In this document: piece by piece, positions 41,802-50,721 of the stretch
How positions within the stretch are numbered: position 1 is the first letter of the stretch
Layout of the letters: each line of letters starts with the position of its first letter
Source of the DNA: Plesiocystis pacifica SIR-1
Lineage (GTDB): Bacteria > Myxococcota_A > Polyangia > Nannocystales > Nannocystaceae
Length of the DNA stretch: 64,000 bases
NCBI RefSeq assembly: GCF_000170895.1
Contig: NZ_ABCS01000004.1
Span: forward strand, 120,848 to 184,847
Direction of reading: 5' to 3'
Translations under genes and position numbers: made by a program
Notes under the pieces: model-generated
What the model was told of the DNA's origin: nothing
Databases searched by the model: none
The model's input: only the letters and a program-made list of their open reading frames with translations

Positions 41802-42632
41802 TCACCAGATGGCGAGCAGGAAGTCCATGAACGAGGCCTCGGCGTCGTCGCCCTCCTCGGGGTGGTACTCCGCGCGACCGCCGAGCTTGCCCGACATCGC
41901 GGGGAGCTGGGCCTCCTCGTCGTAGCTGAAGCGCAGGGCGAGCTCGGCCTCGAACAGGTCGGGGTCCGCGGGCTCGACGGAGGCGATGGCCAGGCCGCCG
42001 GTCAGCGCGTCGAGGTCGAGGGGCTGGACGATCATGCCGTCGCCGAGGCTCTCGTCGCCGGGGTCGATCTCGGCGAAGATCACCGCGTCGAACTTCTCTT
42101 GGAGCAGGTCGTCGTCGGTCACGACGTAGAGCTCCACGTCGGCCTCGAGGCGCTCGCGGCAGTCGAGCTCGGCCCCGGCCTCGATCGCGGCCTCGTTGGG
42201 CTCGGACACGATGTAGCGCAGCTCGCCCTCGGCGTACTCGACGGCCAGGGCCATCTGGGCCTCCTCGGCCGGCGGCTGGATGTCGACCTTGAGCTCGCCG
42301 TCCTGAGGCATGTAGGCGACGGTCGCCATGTAGGGGTGGGCGAAGCGCTCGATCAGCAGGCCGCCCGCGTAGCCCTCGGGGCTCGCCGCCTCCGGCCCGG
42401 CCAGGACGAAGGCCGTGTCCTCGCAGGCGGGCACGCTCTCTTCGCCGGCCTCCTCGCCCTCTTCCTCACCCTCTTCTTCGGCCTCCTCTTCGCCGGCCTC
42501 TTCGGTGCCGACCTCCTCCTCGGCGCCGGGGTCATCATCGTCGGTGCAGGCGACGGTGAGCGAGGACAGCGAGGCGAGGACGAGCGCGGAAATGAAAGCG
42601 TTGCGACGGGGGAGCTTGGGAAGCGAAAGCAT
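41802..42632 (-). CDS. Lipoprotein with poly-Glu linker
   Basis: A 276-aa protein from ATG 42632 (MLSLPKLPRRNAFIS); an upstream ATG at 42668 would add 12 residues. The signal peptide ends LTVAC (lipobox) and is followed by DDDD and a Glu/Gly run of about 30 residues. The folded part is beta-rich and acidic, with two cysteines (PACEDTAF and ELDCRER) that could form a disulfide. The family is unrecognised. It lies 30 bp after the M61 peptidase start in the same direction (upstream in transcription), so the two may form an operon. A CATGCT-CGA-AGCATG dyad overlaps its start. Confidence 0.7.
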   Translation of the reverse strand: MLSLPKLPRRNAFISALVLASLSSLTVACTDDDDPGAEEEVGTEEAGEEEAEEEGEEEGEEAGEESVPACEDTAFVLAGPEAASPEGYAGGLLIERFAHPYMATVAYMPQDGELKVDIQPPAEEAQMALAVEYAEGELRYIVSEPNEAAIEAGAELDCRERLEADVELYVVTDDDLLQEKFDAVIFAEIDPGDESLGDGMIVQPLDLDALTGGLAIASVEPADPDLFEAELALRFSYDEEAQLPAMSGKLGGRAEYHPEEGDDAEASFMDFLLAIW

Positions 42633-42868
42633 GCTCGAAGCATGAGCACGGCTCTTCGGCGGCGCCACGATGACAAATTTGCCCGGACCGCAGATTCTCG
42701 ATGCAGCGCCGATATCCGCGGGCCCTGGGGAACTTCGCCACGGATGTCAGAGGGCTGGTGGCACGATTGTCATGGTCACAGCGCGGCGCTCCCAGGAACG
42801 CGCACGTCGACGCGCGTGCTTTCGTTCAGGAGGGCTTCCCCCGATCGTGATCCGAAGGGCGCGACGCG

Positions 42869-42902
42869 AAGGCCCCGGAGCGCGGCGCGACTCCGGGGCC
42901 TT
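42869..42902. terminator. Terminator hairpin after the giant operon
   Basis: AAGGCCCCGGAG pairs perfectly over 12 bp with CTCCGGGGCCTT around a 10-nt loop, 54 nt beyond the last stop of the leftward giant operon. The T-rich side is on the + strand (TTTGTTT). The rest of 42633-42955 contains nothing else recognisable apart from the promoter of the lipoprotein to the left. Confidence 0.6.
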
Positions 42903-42955
42903 TGTTTGGTTCAGAACTTTCTCGACCCGCGGCGATCGAGATCACGAACGCGGGC

Positions 42956-45900
42956 TCACTCGGCCGCGTCCTCGTCGTCCTTGGGGCGCTCCTCGTCGAG
43001 CATCAGGCGCAGCCACCCCTCGTGGATCTGCAGGGGCTCGGTCGGCAGCACGGCGGTGTCGGGCAGGGTGCCGACCTCGGTGATCGACCAGCCGTCGGCG
43101 CCGGCGGCCGGGCGCTCGCGTCGGGTCCAGACCCAGTCGAAGCGCTCGAGGCCGGGCACGGGCATGGCCTTGGTCTTGGGGTCGAGGAGCACCGGCCCGA
43201 CCTTGAAGGTCGGCGCGATGTTGCCGAGGGCCTCCTCGTACTGGGTGCGGTCGAGCATCAGCCGCTTGCGCGGGAGCAGGCCCGTGGCCGCGTGCACGCC
43301 GGCTTGCGGGTCCATGAGCAGGGCCAGCTCGACGGTGTTGCCCAGGGGCAGGTCGACGGTGGCGTCGGGGTCGACGTAGGGGTGGTCGATGGGCCGGCTG
43401 CGGTCCTGATCGTCGGGGAGGTCCCCGAGGTCGTCGTCGATGTGCTGCCACGCGTTTGACTTCACGTCCTTGTCGGGCGGGAAGAAGCGGTGGAAGTTGA
43501 TGGCCCCGCTGTCCTCGCCGGGGTCGCTCGAGAAGTAGCCGAACAGGCCGTCGTCGGCCTGGGTGATGCTGCCCAGGCGCGCCTCGATGCCCCGGGGCGT
43601 GTGCACGGTGTGCTCGGGCTCGCGGGCGCGGACGTTGACGCGCAGCTGGGCGCGGACGACCGCCACGGGGCGGCCGACCAGGGTCGAGACGAACTCGTTG
43701 CGCCCGACCCGGCTGTCGACGGTGTCCTGGACCGTGTCGATGGCCCGGATCAGCGCCGACAGGGCGCTCTCCCGGGGCAGCGGACGCGACGCGGCCTCGC
43801 CGGTCTCGGCCTCCATCTTCGCCGCGATGGCGTCGGCGTTGTAGTCGAGGATGCCCTGGACGACGCCGCGCAGCGTCGGGTTCTCGATGGCCGTGGCCGC
43901 CGCGCCGAGCCGGGCCTCGACGCCCGGGGCCGGATCCCAGCGCAACTCGAGCTTGGGCTTGGCGGGGTCGTTGGCGTCCTCGAGGGACTGCTCGGCGTGG
44001 CGCAGCTGGCCCAGGGCCTTGCCCCGGTTGTCGAACACCTCGATGGCGTGCTCGACGTGGTCCGGCAGCAGGTAGCCGCACACCGGTGTCAGCCACGGCC
44101 GCGCCTCGCGTTCGTCGCGGAGGGCGGCCTCGCTGCGCGCGTCCATGAAGCGAAAGTGCAGCTTGGCGAGGTGGGGGATGCGGGGGCGGATGAACAGGCG
44201 CTGGTTGGGGCCGCTGGCGTTCTTCGTGTCCGAGGTCCGCTCGTCCTTGGCGACGGAGCGCTGGGTCAGCGTGCGGGTCTGGCCGAAGGTGTCGATGACC
44301 CGGATCTTGCGCAGCTCGAGCTTGCCGGCGTGGAAGGCCTCGGCCGCGCCGTCCTCGTCGATGTTGGGGATCGAGAAGCCCAGGATGTCGAGGCGCTCGA
44401 GGTCGGCGGCGATGCTCTTGGCCTTGTTCTGGAGCGTCGCGCTGGCCTCCTTGGCGGCGGTCTTGATCGAGTCGGCGAGGCTCTCGATGGCCGCGGGGGT
44501 CGGGAAGGTGCGCCCCCGGTACACGCGCGGGCTGGACGGGGCGCCCGAGAACACGTTGATGCGCTCTTTGGTGACGGGGTGGAGGCCCGGCTGGTGCTCG
44601 ACGTTGCCGAGCTCCCACTTGGTGGTCAGCACGCCGTCGAGGTTGGCGGCCGGCCAAAAGTGCGCCTCGTACTCGACCATGATCGGCGACCAGACGTCCT
44701 CGCCGACGTCGTGCTCCTCGCCGTTGTGGGAGAACTCGCCCGAGAACTTGAGGGCGAGGGCGCTGGGCAGCTCGCCGCCGAACTCGAGCTCGGCGTTGAT
44801 GCTGCCCTCGGCCTCTTCGTCGATGTCGGGGGCGTGGATCGCCCGCCACATCTCGCACTGGGTCTCGAAGGCGTTGGCCGCCTCGTCCCAGCGCTTGGTG
44901 TTGTCGGTCCACAGCCGGGCCATGCGCTGCTTGTTGGTCGGGTCGAGCAGCGCCGTCTCCAGCACGAGCTCGCGCACCGTCGCGCGCAGGGAGTCGTCGA
45001 CGTCCTCGAGGAAGTCGCCGAGGTCGACGAGGTCCGCGGCCTCGACGTCCTGGATGGTCGAGTTGTCCTCGTTTTGGGGCGAGGGCGGCGGGTAGAGCTT
45101 GGCCGACAGGCCGCTCGAGCTGACGGTCTGGGAGCTGAGCCGGCAGCGCAGCTTCCCGTCGCCGTCGAAGCGGCCGTCGTAGCCGTGGCGGACGTTGCGG
45201 CGCGGGCCCTTGATCAGCACCACGGGGTCGGCGGGCGCCCACCAGCGGATCTTCGGGTCCTGGACGATCCGGACCTTGCGCTGGCCCCAGTTCGGGACCT
45301 CCGCCAGGGTGGAGGTCCGGCGGACCTGGCTGGTCCGCTTGGTCATCAGCCAGCGCAGCGCGACGCGACCGTCGGAGGTGGGCCGCATCTCGACGATGTC
45401 GACCTCGCCGCCGTCGATCTTCGCGGCCCAGCTGTTGTCGAAGGCGCTGCGCGTGACCGCCTTGCCTGGGAGATCGGCGTCGTCGTCGATCGACGCGGTC
45501 GCGCCGTCTTCGAGCACGGCGGGGACGAGCATCACCGCTTGGGTGCGCGGAGCTTCGTCGGGGTTGTGCTCGGCGAAGAAGCTCTCTTGGTGGAGCAGCT
45601 GGGGCGCGCGCTCGGCCCCCGAGGTCGTGCCCACGCGGTGCTGCTGCCCCGAGTGGAGCAGCTCGAGCACGGCGCGGGCCGAGCTGCTCTGGTCACGGCC
45701 GAGCAGATCGGCCACGGTCGCGGCGTAGGTCGTGCCGAGGACGGTCTCGGCGGACTTGTTCTCCCAGATGCCCTTGCTCGCGCCGGTGTAGATGCCTCCG
45801 TCGCTGCCCTTGACGGGCACGCCGAGGACCGCGCCGTGGCATACGATTCGGTTCGGGGCGCTGTGCCGGGCCCCGAGCGAGCCGACGAGGATGTCGATGA

Positions 45901-47794
45901 CGTTGGGGGCTCGCTCGAGCTGGATGTCCAGCTCGGACACCTGCCCGAGCAGCTCCCGGGAGTCGACGCCAGTGGTCCGCAGGATGCTGGTCTTGGTGTC
46001 GATGACGTTGGCGAGGGCGGCCGTGCGCGTGCCGCTGGCCATGGTTCGGTTGGCCTTGTGCTCGAGGGCGGCCGCGTTGGTGCCGGCGCCCTTGCGCGGG
46101 AAGCCGCCGCCCGGGTTGAGCGAGCCCTGTTTTTTTGCGAGCTCTTGCTGCTTGCGCAGCTCTTGCTGCTTGCTCAGCTCCTGCTTTTTGGCGAGCTCCT
46201 GCTCGTTGGCGAGCGCTTGCTTCTCGCCGAGCGCCTGCTTTTTGGCGAGCTCTTGCTGCTTGCGCAGCTGCTGGTTGCGGAGGGCCTGCTGATTGCGGAG
46301 GGTCTGCTGCTTGCGCAGCAGCTGTTGACGCCGGAGCAGGGCCTGGCGCTTGCGCAGGATGTCGGCCTGGTTGCCGCCGCGCAGCTGGGCGCTGGCGGCC
46401 TTGTTGGCCATGGTCGGCTTGCCGCCGAGCAGCCGCGGCCCGCCGCGGACTTGCTTGCCCGCGAGGTGGGCGTCGTGGATGCCCGCCTGGAGGTGGTTCG
46501 ACTGGAGGTGGTTCGAGAGGATGTGCTCGGTCAGCACCCGGCCCTGGCCCACGGCCAGCTCGTGGGTCTCGGCGCCGATGCGCACGAAGTCGGGCTGGCG
46601 CGAGCGAGCGCCGTGGTCCGGCTGGGTGACGACGTCCGTGGGCAGCTCGGGGAACTCGTCGAGGATGTCGCCCGGGAGCGTCTCGGGCGTGGTGACCCGC
46701 GGATCGACGCCGGGCGTCGTGCCGTGGAAGATCTCCTCAAACAGCTCGTCCGGCGTGATCTCGTCGAGGATCCGGTTGATGCGTTCGGTGTAGTGGTCGA
46801 AGTCCCGGATGCGCGGGGTCGTCTCGAACACCCACGGGACGGTCCGGGGGGACTTGGGGATGGGGTAGTCCCAGTTGCACGCGCGGATGAACTGGTCGCG
46901 CTTGAGGGAGCTGCTGGTGTTGAGGGGGTCGTCCTCGGCGTCGAGGTAGTAGCCCACGACCAGGTAGGACACGGGGCCCTCGCCGTCTTTCAGATCCGAG
47001 AGCGGATCGTGCATGCCGAAGCGGTTGCGGGCGTTGGGGTAGTAGGCCGCCCACGCCGGGCCGGGGGCGGGCTCGTGGGGCTCGGGCTCCGGGAAGCTGC
47101 CGTCCGCGGCCTGGAAGCCCGCGGCCGTGAGCCGGTGGGGGACCTCGTCGCGCTTGGTGAGGACCTCTTGGAGGTCCCCGACGGGGGTCCCGAGCGACCA
47201 CAGCGGGTTGAAGTTCTCGAGCAGCTGCTCGAGCACGGTCTGGTGGCCCGCGGAGATCTGCCAGTTCCGGTTGTTGGCGAGGTTGATCAGCTGGTGCTGC
47301 TGTCCGCTGAGCTGGACCTTGCTCTGCTCTTGGTCGCTGCTGAGGGCGAGCAGGGCGGTGCGCTGGTCGGCCGAGAGCGGCGCACGCTTGCCGCCAGCGT
47401 GGACGTTGGGGCGGACGACCTGGCTCTTCTTGGTCGAGCTCCGCGGCGCGGTGTTGGGGCCCTGGAGCAGGTAGCGAGCGCCGGACACCGAGTCGATGGC
47501 CCAGACCACGAGCTTGCGCTTTTGGTTGGCCTTGGGCGGGAGGTAGCGGAACACCAGCCACAGATCGGGGACGCCGATGAACTCCGTGCGCGAGCCGTCG
47601 ATGCTCTCGTGCGCCTGGGTGAGGGCGTCGGGCAGGGCCCAGTGCAGGTGCACGCCGGGGGCGAGGCCGTTGCTGTCGACCTGGAACAGCTTGCCCTGGT
47701 CGGACACGCGGAAGGCCGGGGCGAAGCCCTGGGAGGAGCGCTGCTCGATCAGCAGCGCGTCCAGGTGAATGGGGACCTTGAGCGCCTTGGCCAT
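42956..47794 (-). CDS. Giant-operon gene 5: 1612-aa protein of unknown function
   Basis: Starts at ATG overlapping the preceding stop by one base. Order: an N-terminal region with GLAPGVHLHWALPDALTQ (about 43-60) and LWLVFRYLPPKA; a YYPNARNRFGMHDPLSDL segment (about 250) followed by SYLVVGYYLDAEDDPL; a Lys/Gln/Leu/Glu coiled coil (about 475-560) made of six-residue repeats such as RKQQELAKKQ; a long beta-rich middle; and a C-terminal region with VGRPVAVVRAQLRVNVRARE. The N- and C-terminal motifs recall large uncharacterised proteins in diverse bacteria and fungi, from memory. There is no signal peptide or transmembrane helix. It is last in the operon and followed by a 12-bp-stem hairpin. Confidence 0.8.
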   Translation of the reverse strand: MAKALKVPIHLDALLIEQRSSQGFAPAFRVSDQGKLFQVDSNGLAPGVHLHWALPDALTQAHESIDGSRTEFIGVPDLWLVFRYLPPKANQKRKLVVWAIDSVSGARYLLQGPNTAPRSSTKKSQVVRPNVHAGGKRAPLSADQRTALLALSSDQEQSKVQLSGQQHQLINLANNRNWQISAGHQTVLEQLLENFNPLWSLGTPVGDLQEVLTKRDEVPHRLTAAGFQAADGSFPEPEPHEPAPGPAWAAYYPNARNRFGMHDPLSDLKDGEGPVSYLVVGYYLDAEDDPLNTSSSLKRDQFIRACNWDYPIPKSPRTVPWVFETTPRIRDFDHYTERINRILDEITPDELFEEIFHGTTPGVDPRVTTPETLPGDILDEFPELPTDVVTQPDHGARSRQPDFVRIGAETHELAVGQGRVLTEHILSNHLQSNHLQAGIHDAHLAGKQVRGGPRLLGGKPTMANKAASAQLRGGNQADILRKRQALLRRQQLLRKQQTLRNQQALRNQQLRKQQELAKKQALGEKQALANEQELAKKQELSKQQELRKQQELAKKQGSLNPGGGFPRKGAGTNAAALEHKANRTMASGTRTAALANVIDTKTSILRTTGVDSRELLGQVSELDIQLERAPNVIDILVGSLGARHSAPNRIVCHGAVLGVPVKGSDGGIYTGASKGIWENKSAETVLGTTYAATVADLLGRDQSSSARAVLELLHSGQQHRVGTTSGAERAPQLLHQESFFAEHNPDEAPRTQAVMLVPAVLEDGATASIDDDADLPGKAVTRSAFDNSWAAKIDGGEVDIVEMRPTSDGRVALRWLMTKRTSQVRRTSTLAEVPNWGQRKVRIVQDPKIRWWAPADPVVLIKGPRRNVRHGYDGRFDGDGKLRCRLSSQTVSSSGLSAKLYPPPSPQNEDNSTIQDVEAADLVDLGDFLEDVDDSLRATVRELVLETALLDPTNKQRMARLWTDNTKRWDEAANAFETQCEMWRAIHAPDIDEEAEGSINAELEFGGELPSALALKFSGEFSHNGEEHDVGEDVWSPIMVEYEAHFWPAANLDGVLTTKWELGNVEHQPGLHPVTKERINVFSGAPSSPRVYRGRTFPTPAAIESLADSIKTAAKEASATLQNKAKSIAADLERLDILGFSIPNIDEDGAAEAFHAGKLELRKIRVIDTFGQTRTLTQRSVAKDERTSDTKNASGPNQRLFIRPRIPHLAKLHFRFMDARSEAALRDEREARPWLTPVCGYLLPDHVEHAIEVFDNRGKALGQLRHAEQSLEDANDPAKPKLELRWDPAPGVEARLGAAATAIENPTLRGVVQGILDYNADAIAAKMEAETGEAASRPLPRESALSALIRAIDTVQDTVDSRVGRNEFVSTLVGRPVAVVRAQLRVNVRAREPEHTVHTPRGIEARLGSITQADDGLFGYFSSDPGEDSGAINFHRFFPPDKDVKSNAWQHIDDDLGDLPDDQDRSRPIDHPYVDPDATVDLPLGNTVELALLMDPQAGVHAATGLLPRKRLMLDRTQYEEALGNIAPTFKVGPVLLDPKTKAMPVPGLERFDWVWTRRERPAAGADGWSITEVGTLPDTAVLPTEPLQIHEGWLRLMLDEERPKDDEDAAE
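46130..46360. repeat. Imperfect 18-bp repeats encoding a K/Q/L/E coiled coil
   Basis: About 75 residues of gene 5 of the operon are built from variants of KKQ-EL-A and RKQQ-LL, with DNA units of 18 bp. It predicts a single long helix of roughly 100 angstroms joining the N-terminal and C-terminal parts. Confidence 0.65.
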
Positions 47795-49062
47795 CAGCTG
47801 TCTTCTCCGTCGTTGTCGTCTTTGTTGGCTGCCAGGAGCATCGCCGTGGTCGCGCTGATCGCGTTCAGGCCGCCCTGGAGGGCGAGCTGCGCGGCGACGG
47901 CCACGTCAGCTTGCGGCTTGGCCATGAACTTGATCTGGACCTCTTCGTCCGTGGGGTTGTCGAAGTAGGTCTTGAGCAGGGGCATGACGGCGATGAGGCC
48001 CTTCGACATGGTGTGGTCCTTGGGCTTGGGCGGCAGCGGCGGGTAGTGCTCGCGCTCGTCCGTGCTGGCCCTCGCGTCCGAGCGGAAGGGCTGGACGAAG
48101 GGGAACTGCTGCAGGGCCATGGCCATGTAGCGAGAGTCGATGTGCTCATCGACCGAGGCCGGGACCTTGTTCTCGTTGACCGAGGAGGGGACCTCGAAGT
48201 CCGCGGCGAGCTGGCGGGCGAGGGCGTCGATGTCGAGGACGTTGTCGTGCGCGACGGTGTCCTTCTTCTTGGTCTTGACCAGGTGCATGAAGCGATCGCG
48301 GTCGATCTCGACCTTGGACATGAGCGTGGCCGGGGGCACGCGCCACATCACGTTGGCGCGGGGCTCCGCGTCGCGCAGGGTCGTGGTGTCCCCGGTGTCG
48401 GGATCGCGGGGCTCGACGTAGCCGCCGGCGTAGGGGTCCTCGCGGGTCGGAGCGGGCAGCGAGGGGTCGGCGTTGATGCCGAACTGGACGCCGTGCTTGG
48501 GCTCCTCGATCTCGACGAGGTTGGGGACGCCGTGCCACAGCACCAGCAGGATGCCCTCGGAGATCCGCGCGACCCTCAGGTTGGTCAGGCGCTGCTTGTT
48601 GCGGAAGGCCCGGATCTCCATCCGGGGCCAGCGGCGGACCAGGATCGAGCGCAGCAGCATGCCGGTGACCTGGTCGCCCTGGCCGCCGTGTTTGTCGAGC
48701 TGGTTGCGGATGCCGACGGCGGCCTCCATGGTCAGCTTGAGCTCGCCGTTGCTGACGGCGCCTGCCGAGATCGCGCCCTGGACCAGGCGATCGGTCCAGG
48801 TCCGGTCGATGTAGAACATCCGCACGCTCTCCGGGGGGAGCATGCGGGCGTCGGGCACGATGTAGTGGAAGGGCACGCGCTCGAGCAGCTGGAGCCCGAG
48901 CAGCCAGTTGCGCAGGTCGTCGTCGAGCTCGCGGACCTTGCGTGTGGTGTTCTGACCGATCGCAGCGATGTTCGAGCGCGCCAGGGAGCCAGCCGGAGCC
49001 CGGTTGTCCTTGAGCGTGGTCAGCACCGTGGTGGCGTCGATGTAGAAGTCGTTCTTGGCCAT
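47794..49062 (-). CDS. Giant-operon gene 4: 422-aa protein of unknown function
   Basis: ATG start with GGGACG upstream. No signal peptide. The N-terminal half contains LLGLQLLERVPFHYIVPDAR and MLPPESVRMFYIDRTWTDRL (about 54-100), which look like the conserved core; SEGILLVLWHGVPNLVEIEE follows. The C-terminal tail is hydrophobic-helical (VAVAAQLALQGGLNAISATT) and ends in acidic residues. I recall similar proteins next to DUF6603-type genes elsewhere but know of no assigned function. It lies 27 bp after gene 3, and its stop overlaps the start of gene 5 by one base. Confidence 0.8.
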   Translation of the reverse strand: MAKNDFYIDATTVLTTLKDNRAPAGSLARSNIAAIGQNTTRKVRELDDDLRNWLLGLQLLERVPFHYIVPDARMLPPESVRMFYIDRTWTDRLVQGAISAGAVSNGELKLTMEAAVGIRNQLDKHGGQGDQVTGMLLRSILVRRWPRMEIRAFRNKQRLTNLRVARISEGILLVLWHGVPNLVEIEEPKHGVQFGINADPSLPAPTREDPYAGGYVEPRDPDTGDTTTLRDAEPRANVMWRVPPATLMSKVEIDRDRFMHLVKTKKKDTVAHDNVLDIDALARQLAADFEVPSSVNENKVPASVDEHIDSRYMAMALQQFPFVQPFRSDARASTDEREHYPPLPPKPKDHTMSKGLIAVMPLLKTYFDNPTDEEVQIKFMAKPQADVAVAAQLALQGGLNAISATTAMLLAANKDDNDGEDS

Positions 49063-49089
49063 GGTAGTCGTCCCGCGGTTGGGTGGAGG

Positions 49090-50721
49090 TCAGGGCTTGT
49101 CCAGCATCGCCATGTCGTTGGCCATGACGAGGCTACCCATGGCCCCCTCGATGACGTGAACGTTGGCGTCGAGGAAGTTGCCCCCGACGATGTCGACCAT
49201 GTTCTCGAACTCGAGCTGGTGTTCGAAGTCGAGGCCGCCGAGGCCGCCGAGGCCTTCGTGGTTGGCGTGCCCGGGCAGCCCGGGGATGTGCATGGACTCG
49301 TGCAGGCCCTCGAGGCCCAGGGCCTCGAAGCGATCGAAGCCCATGCCCTCGAGCCCCGCGAGCTCGTGCATCAGGCCCGAGGGGTCGTGGTGGAAGCCGT
49401 GCTCGAGGCTGATCATGTCGCGCACGGGGTTGATGAGGATGTCCTGCTTGCTGAGGATGCGCTGCATCACCCAGTCGCCGTTGATCTTGGCGAGCAGCTC
49501 CTCGAGCTTGTGCGGCATCTGCTCGATGAAGTCCTTCACGGGCAGGGCCTGGGGCAGGAACAGGCTCTCGCGCTCGATGGTGAACTGGGAGCGGCGGAAG
49601 GCGATGAGCGCCTGGAGGATGCCGCGGTCGCTCATCGCCAGCAGCCGGCCGAGCTCGAAGGCGGCGGCGTAGCTGACGTCGTACTTGCCGCCGACGATGG
49701 CCCGGGCCGCGTCGGCGTTGACGATGATCTCGTCCGAGCGGTGCATGGGCACGGCGAGGGCGGGGCCGTGGTAGTGGCCGCGCTCGGGCTGGCCGTCGCG
49801 CTCGCGGTGGTCGAGGCTCACGCCGCCGAGGCCGTCGGTCTCGGGGCCGGCGGCGGCCTGGTCCTCGTTGGGGATCTGGCCGAGCAGGTGGACGCCGCCG
49901 TTGTAGTGCAGCGCCTGGGCCCAGGCCTGGAAGTCGCCGCCCAGATCTGCGGTCTTGTACTTCCAGTAGTGGAGCACCGGGAGCTCGTAGGTGGTCTCGA
50001 GGCCCCAGTCGTTGTTCGTCGCGCCGTTCGCCGAGGCGGTGTTCTCCTTGCCCGCGAACTCGATGCTGACCAGGGCCGCGACGTAGTTGAGCCCGACCCG
50101 GGGCAGGCGGTTGCCGAGGACCATGGAGACGTAGCCGTCGTCGTCGCCCGCGAACTCACCCTCGGTGTCCTTGAGGCTGACTCGGCGGACGTGGGTCAGC
50201 AGCCTGCGCTCGCTCCGCTTGGGGGCGATGCGCCGGAGCGCGGTGCCGCTGATCTTCAGCACGTCGCCCCGACCCCCGGGGAAGTTGTGGTTGCGCACGA
50301 GCTGCGAGCCGAACTCGAGGGCCAGGCTCGGCTTGTCGGCGTTGGGGTCGTAGTCTTGCTCGGGGACCTCGAGCAGGAGCAGCATCATCCACGGATCGTC
50401 GTCGACGCCCTTGGGCACCCGGCGCTCCCAGGGCAGGGTCCGCCGGCGCAGCGCGATGTGGGGGATGCGGAGGTTGCTGGCCTCCTTGGCGCCGGCGGCC
50501 GGGAACACGCCGAGCACGTCCCGGGGAGACAGGCGGTAGCGCGGGCCGACGACCTCGAACTCGAACTCGTCCGCGAGGGTGATCAGCTTGGTGTCGGTGA
50601 TGCTCTCGACGACCTGCTCGATCTTCGCGGTGTACTTGCCCGCTTGCAGGTCCGGGATCGCGCTCTCGAACAGCTGGATCTCGCCGCGATCGAGGGGCTG
50701 GTTGGGGTTTTCTTCGCTCAC
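49090..50721 (-). CDS. Giant-operon gene 3: 543-aa protein of unknown function
   Basis: GTG start overlapping the stop of the giant gene (GTGA), so it is translated by the same ribosomes. The N-terminal 100 residues carry ESAIPDLQAGKYTAKIEQVV and EFEVVGPRYRLSPRDVLGVFP, then LRIPHIALRRRTLPWERRVP, which form an ordered beta-rich core. The C-terminal 120 residues are unusual: a Gly/Leu/His/Met-rich stretch (HELAGLEGMGFDRFEALGLE and HIPGLPGHANHEGLGGLGGL). No transport or enzymatic motif is recognisable. It probably assembles with the other four proteins; that is inferred from gene coupling only. Confidence 0.8.
   Translation of the reverse strand: MSEENPNQPLDRGEIQLFESAIPDLQAGKYTAKIEQVVESITDTKLITLADEFEFEVVGPRYRLSPRDVLGVFPAAGAKEASNLRIPHIALRRRTLPWERRVPKGVDDDPWMMLLLLEVPEQDYDPNADKPSLALEFGSQLVRNHNFPGGRGDVLKISGTALRRIAPKRSERRLLTHVRRVSLKDTEGEFAGDDDGYVSMVLGNRLPRVGLNYVAALVSIEFAGKENTASANGATNNDWGLETTYELPVLHYWKYKTADLGGDFQAWAQALHYNGGVHLLGQIPNEDQAAAGPETDGLGGVSLDHRERDGQPERGHYHGPALAVPMHRSDEIIVNADAARAIVGGKYDVSYAAAFELGRLLAMSDRGILQALIAFRRSQFTIERESLFLPQALPVKDFIEQMPHKLEELLAKINGDWVMQRILSKQDILINPVRDMISLEHGFHHDPSGLMHELAGLEGMGFDRFEALGLEGLHESMHIPGLPGHANHEGLGGLGGLDFEHQLEFENMVDIVGGNFLDANVHVIEGAMGSLVMANDMAMLDKP

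Noticed and set aside
43490..47968. A 1492-codon open frame on the + strand opposite operon gene 5
   Set aside because: Same antisense GC effect. The sequence is Val/Ala/Gly/Leu/Arg-rich without motifs and crosses the junction of two real genes.
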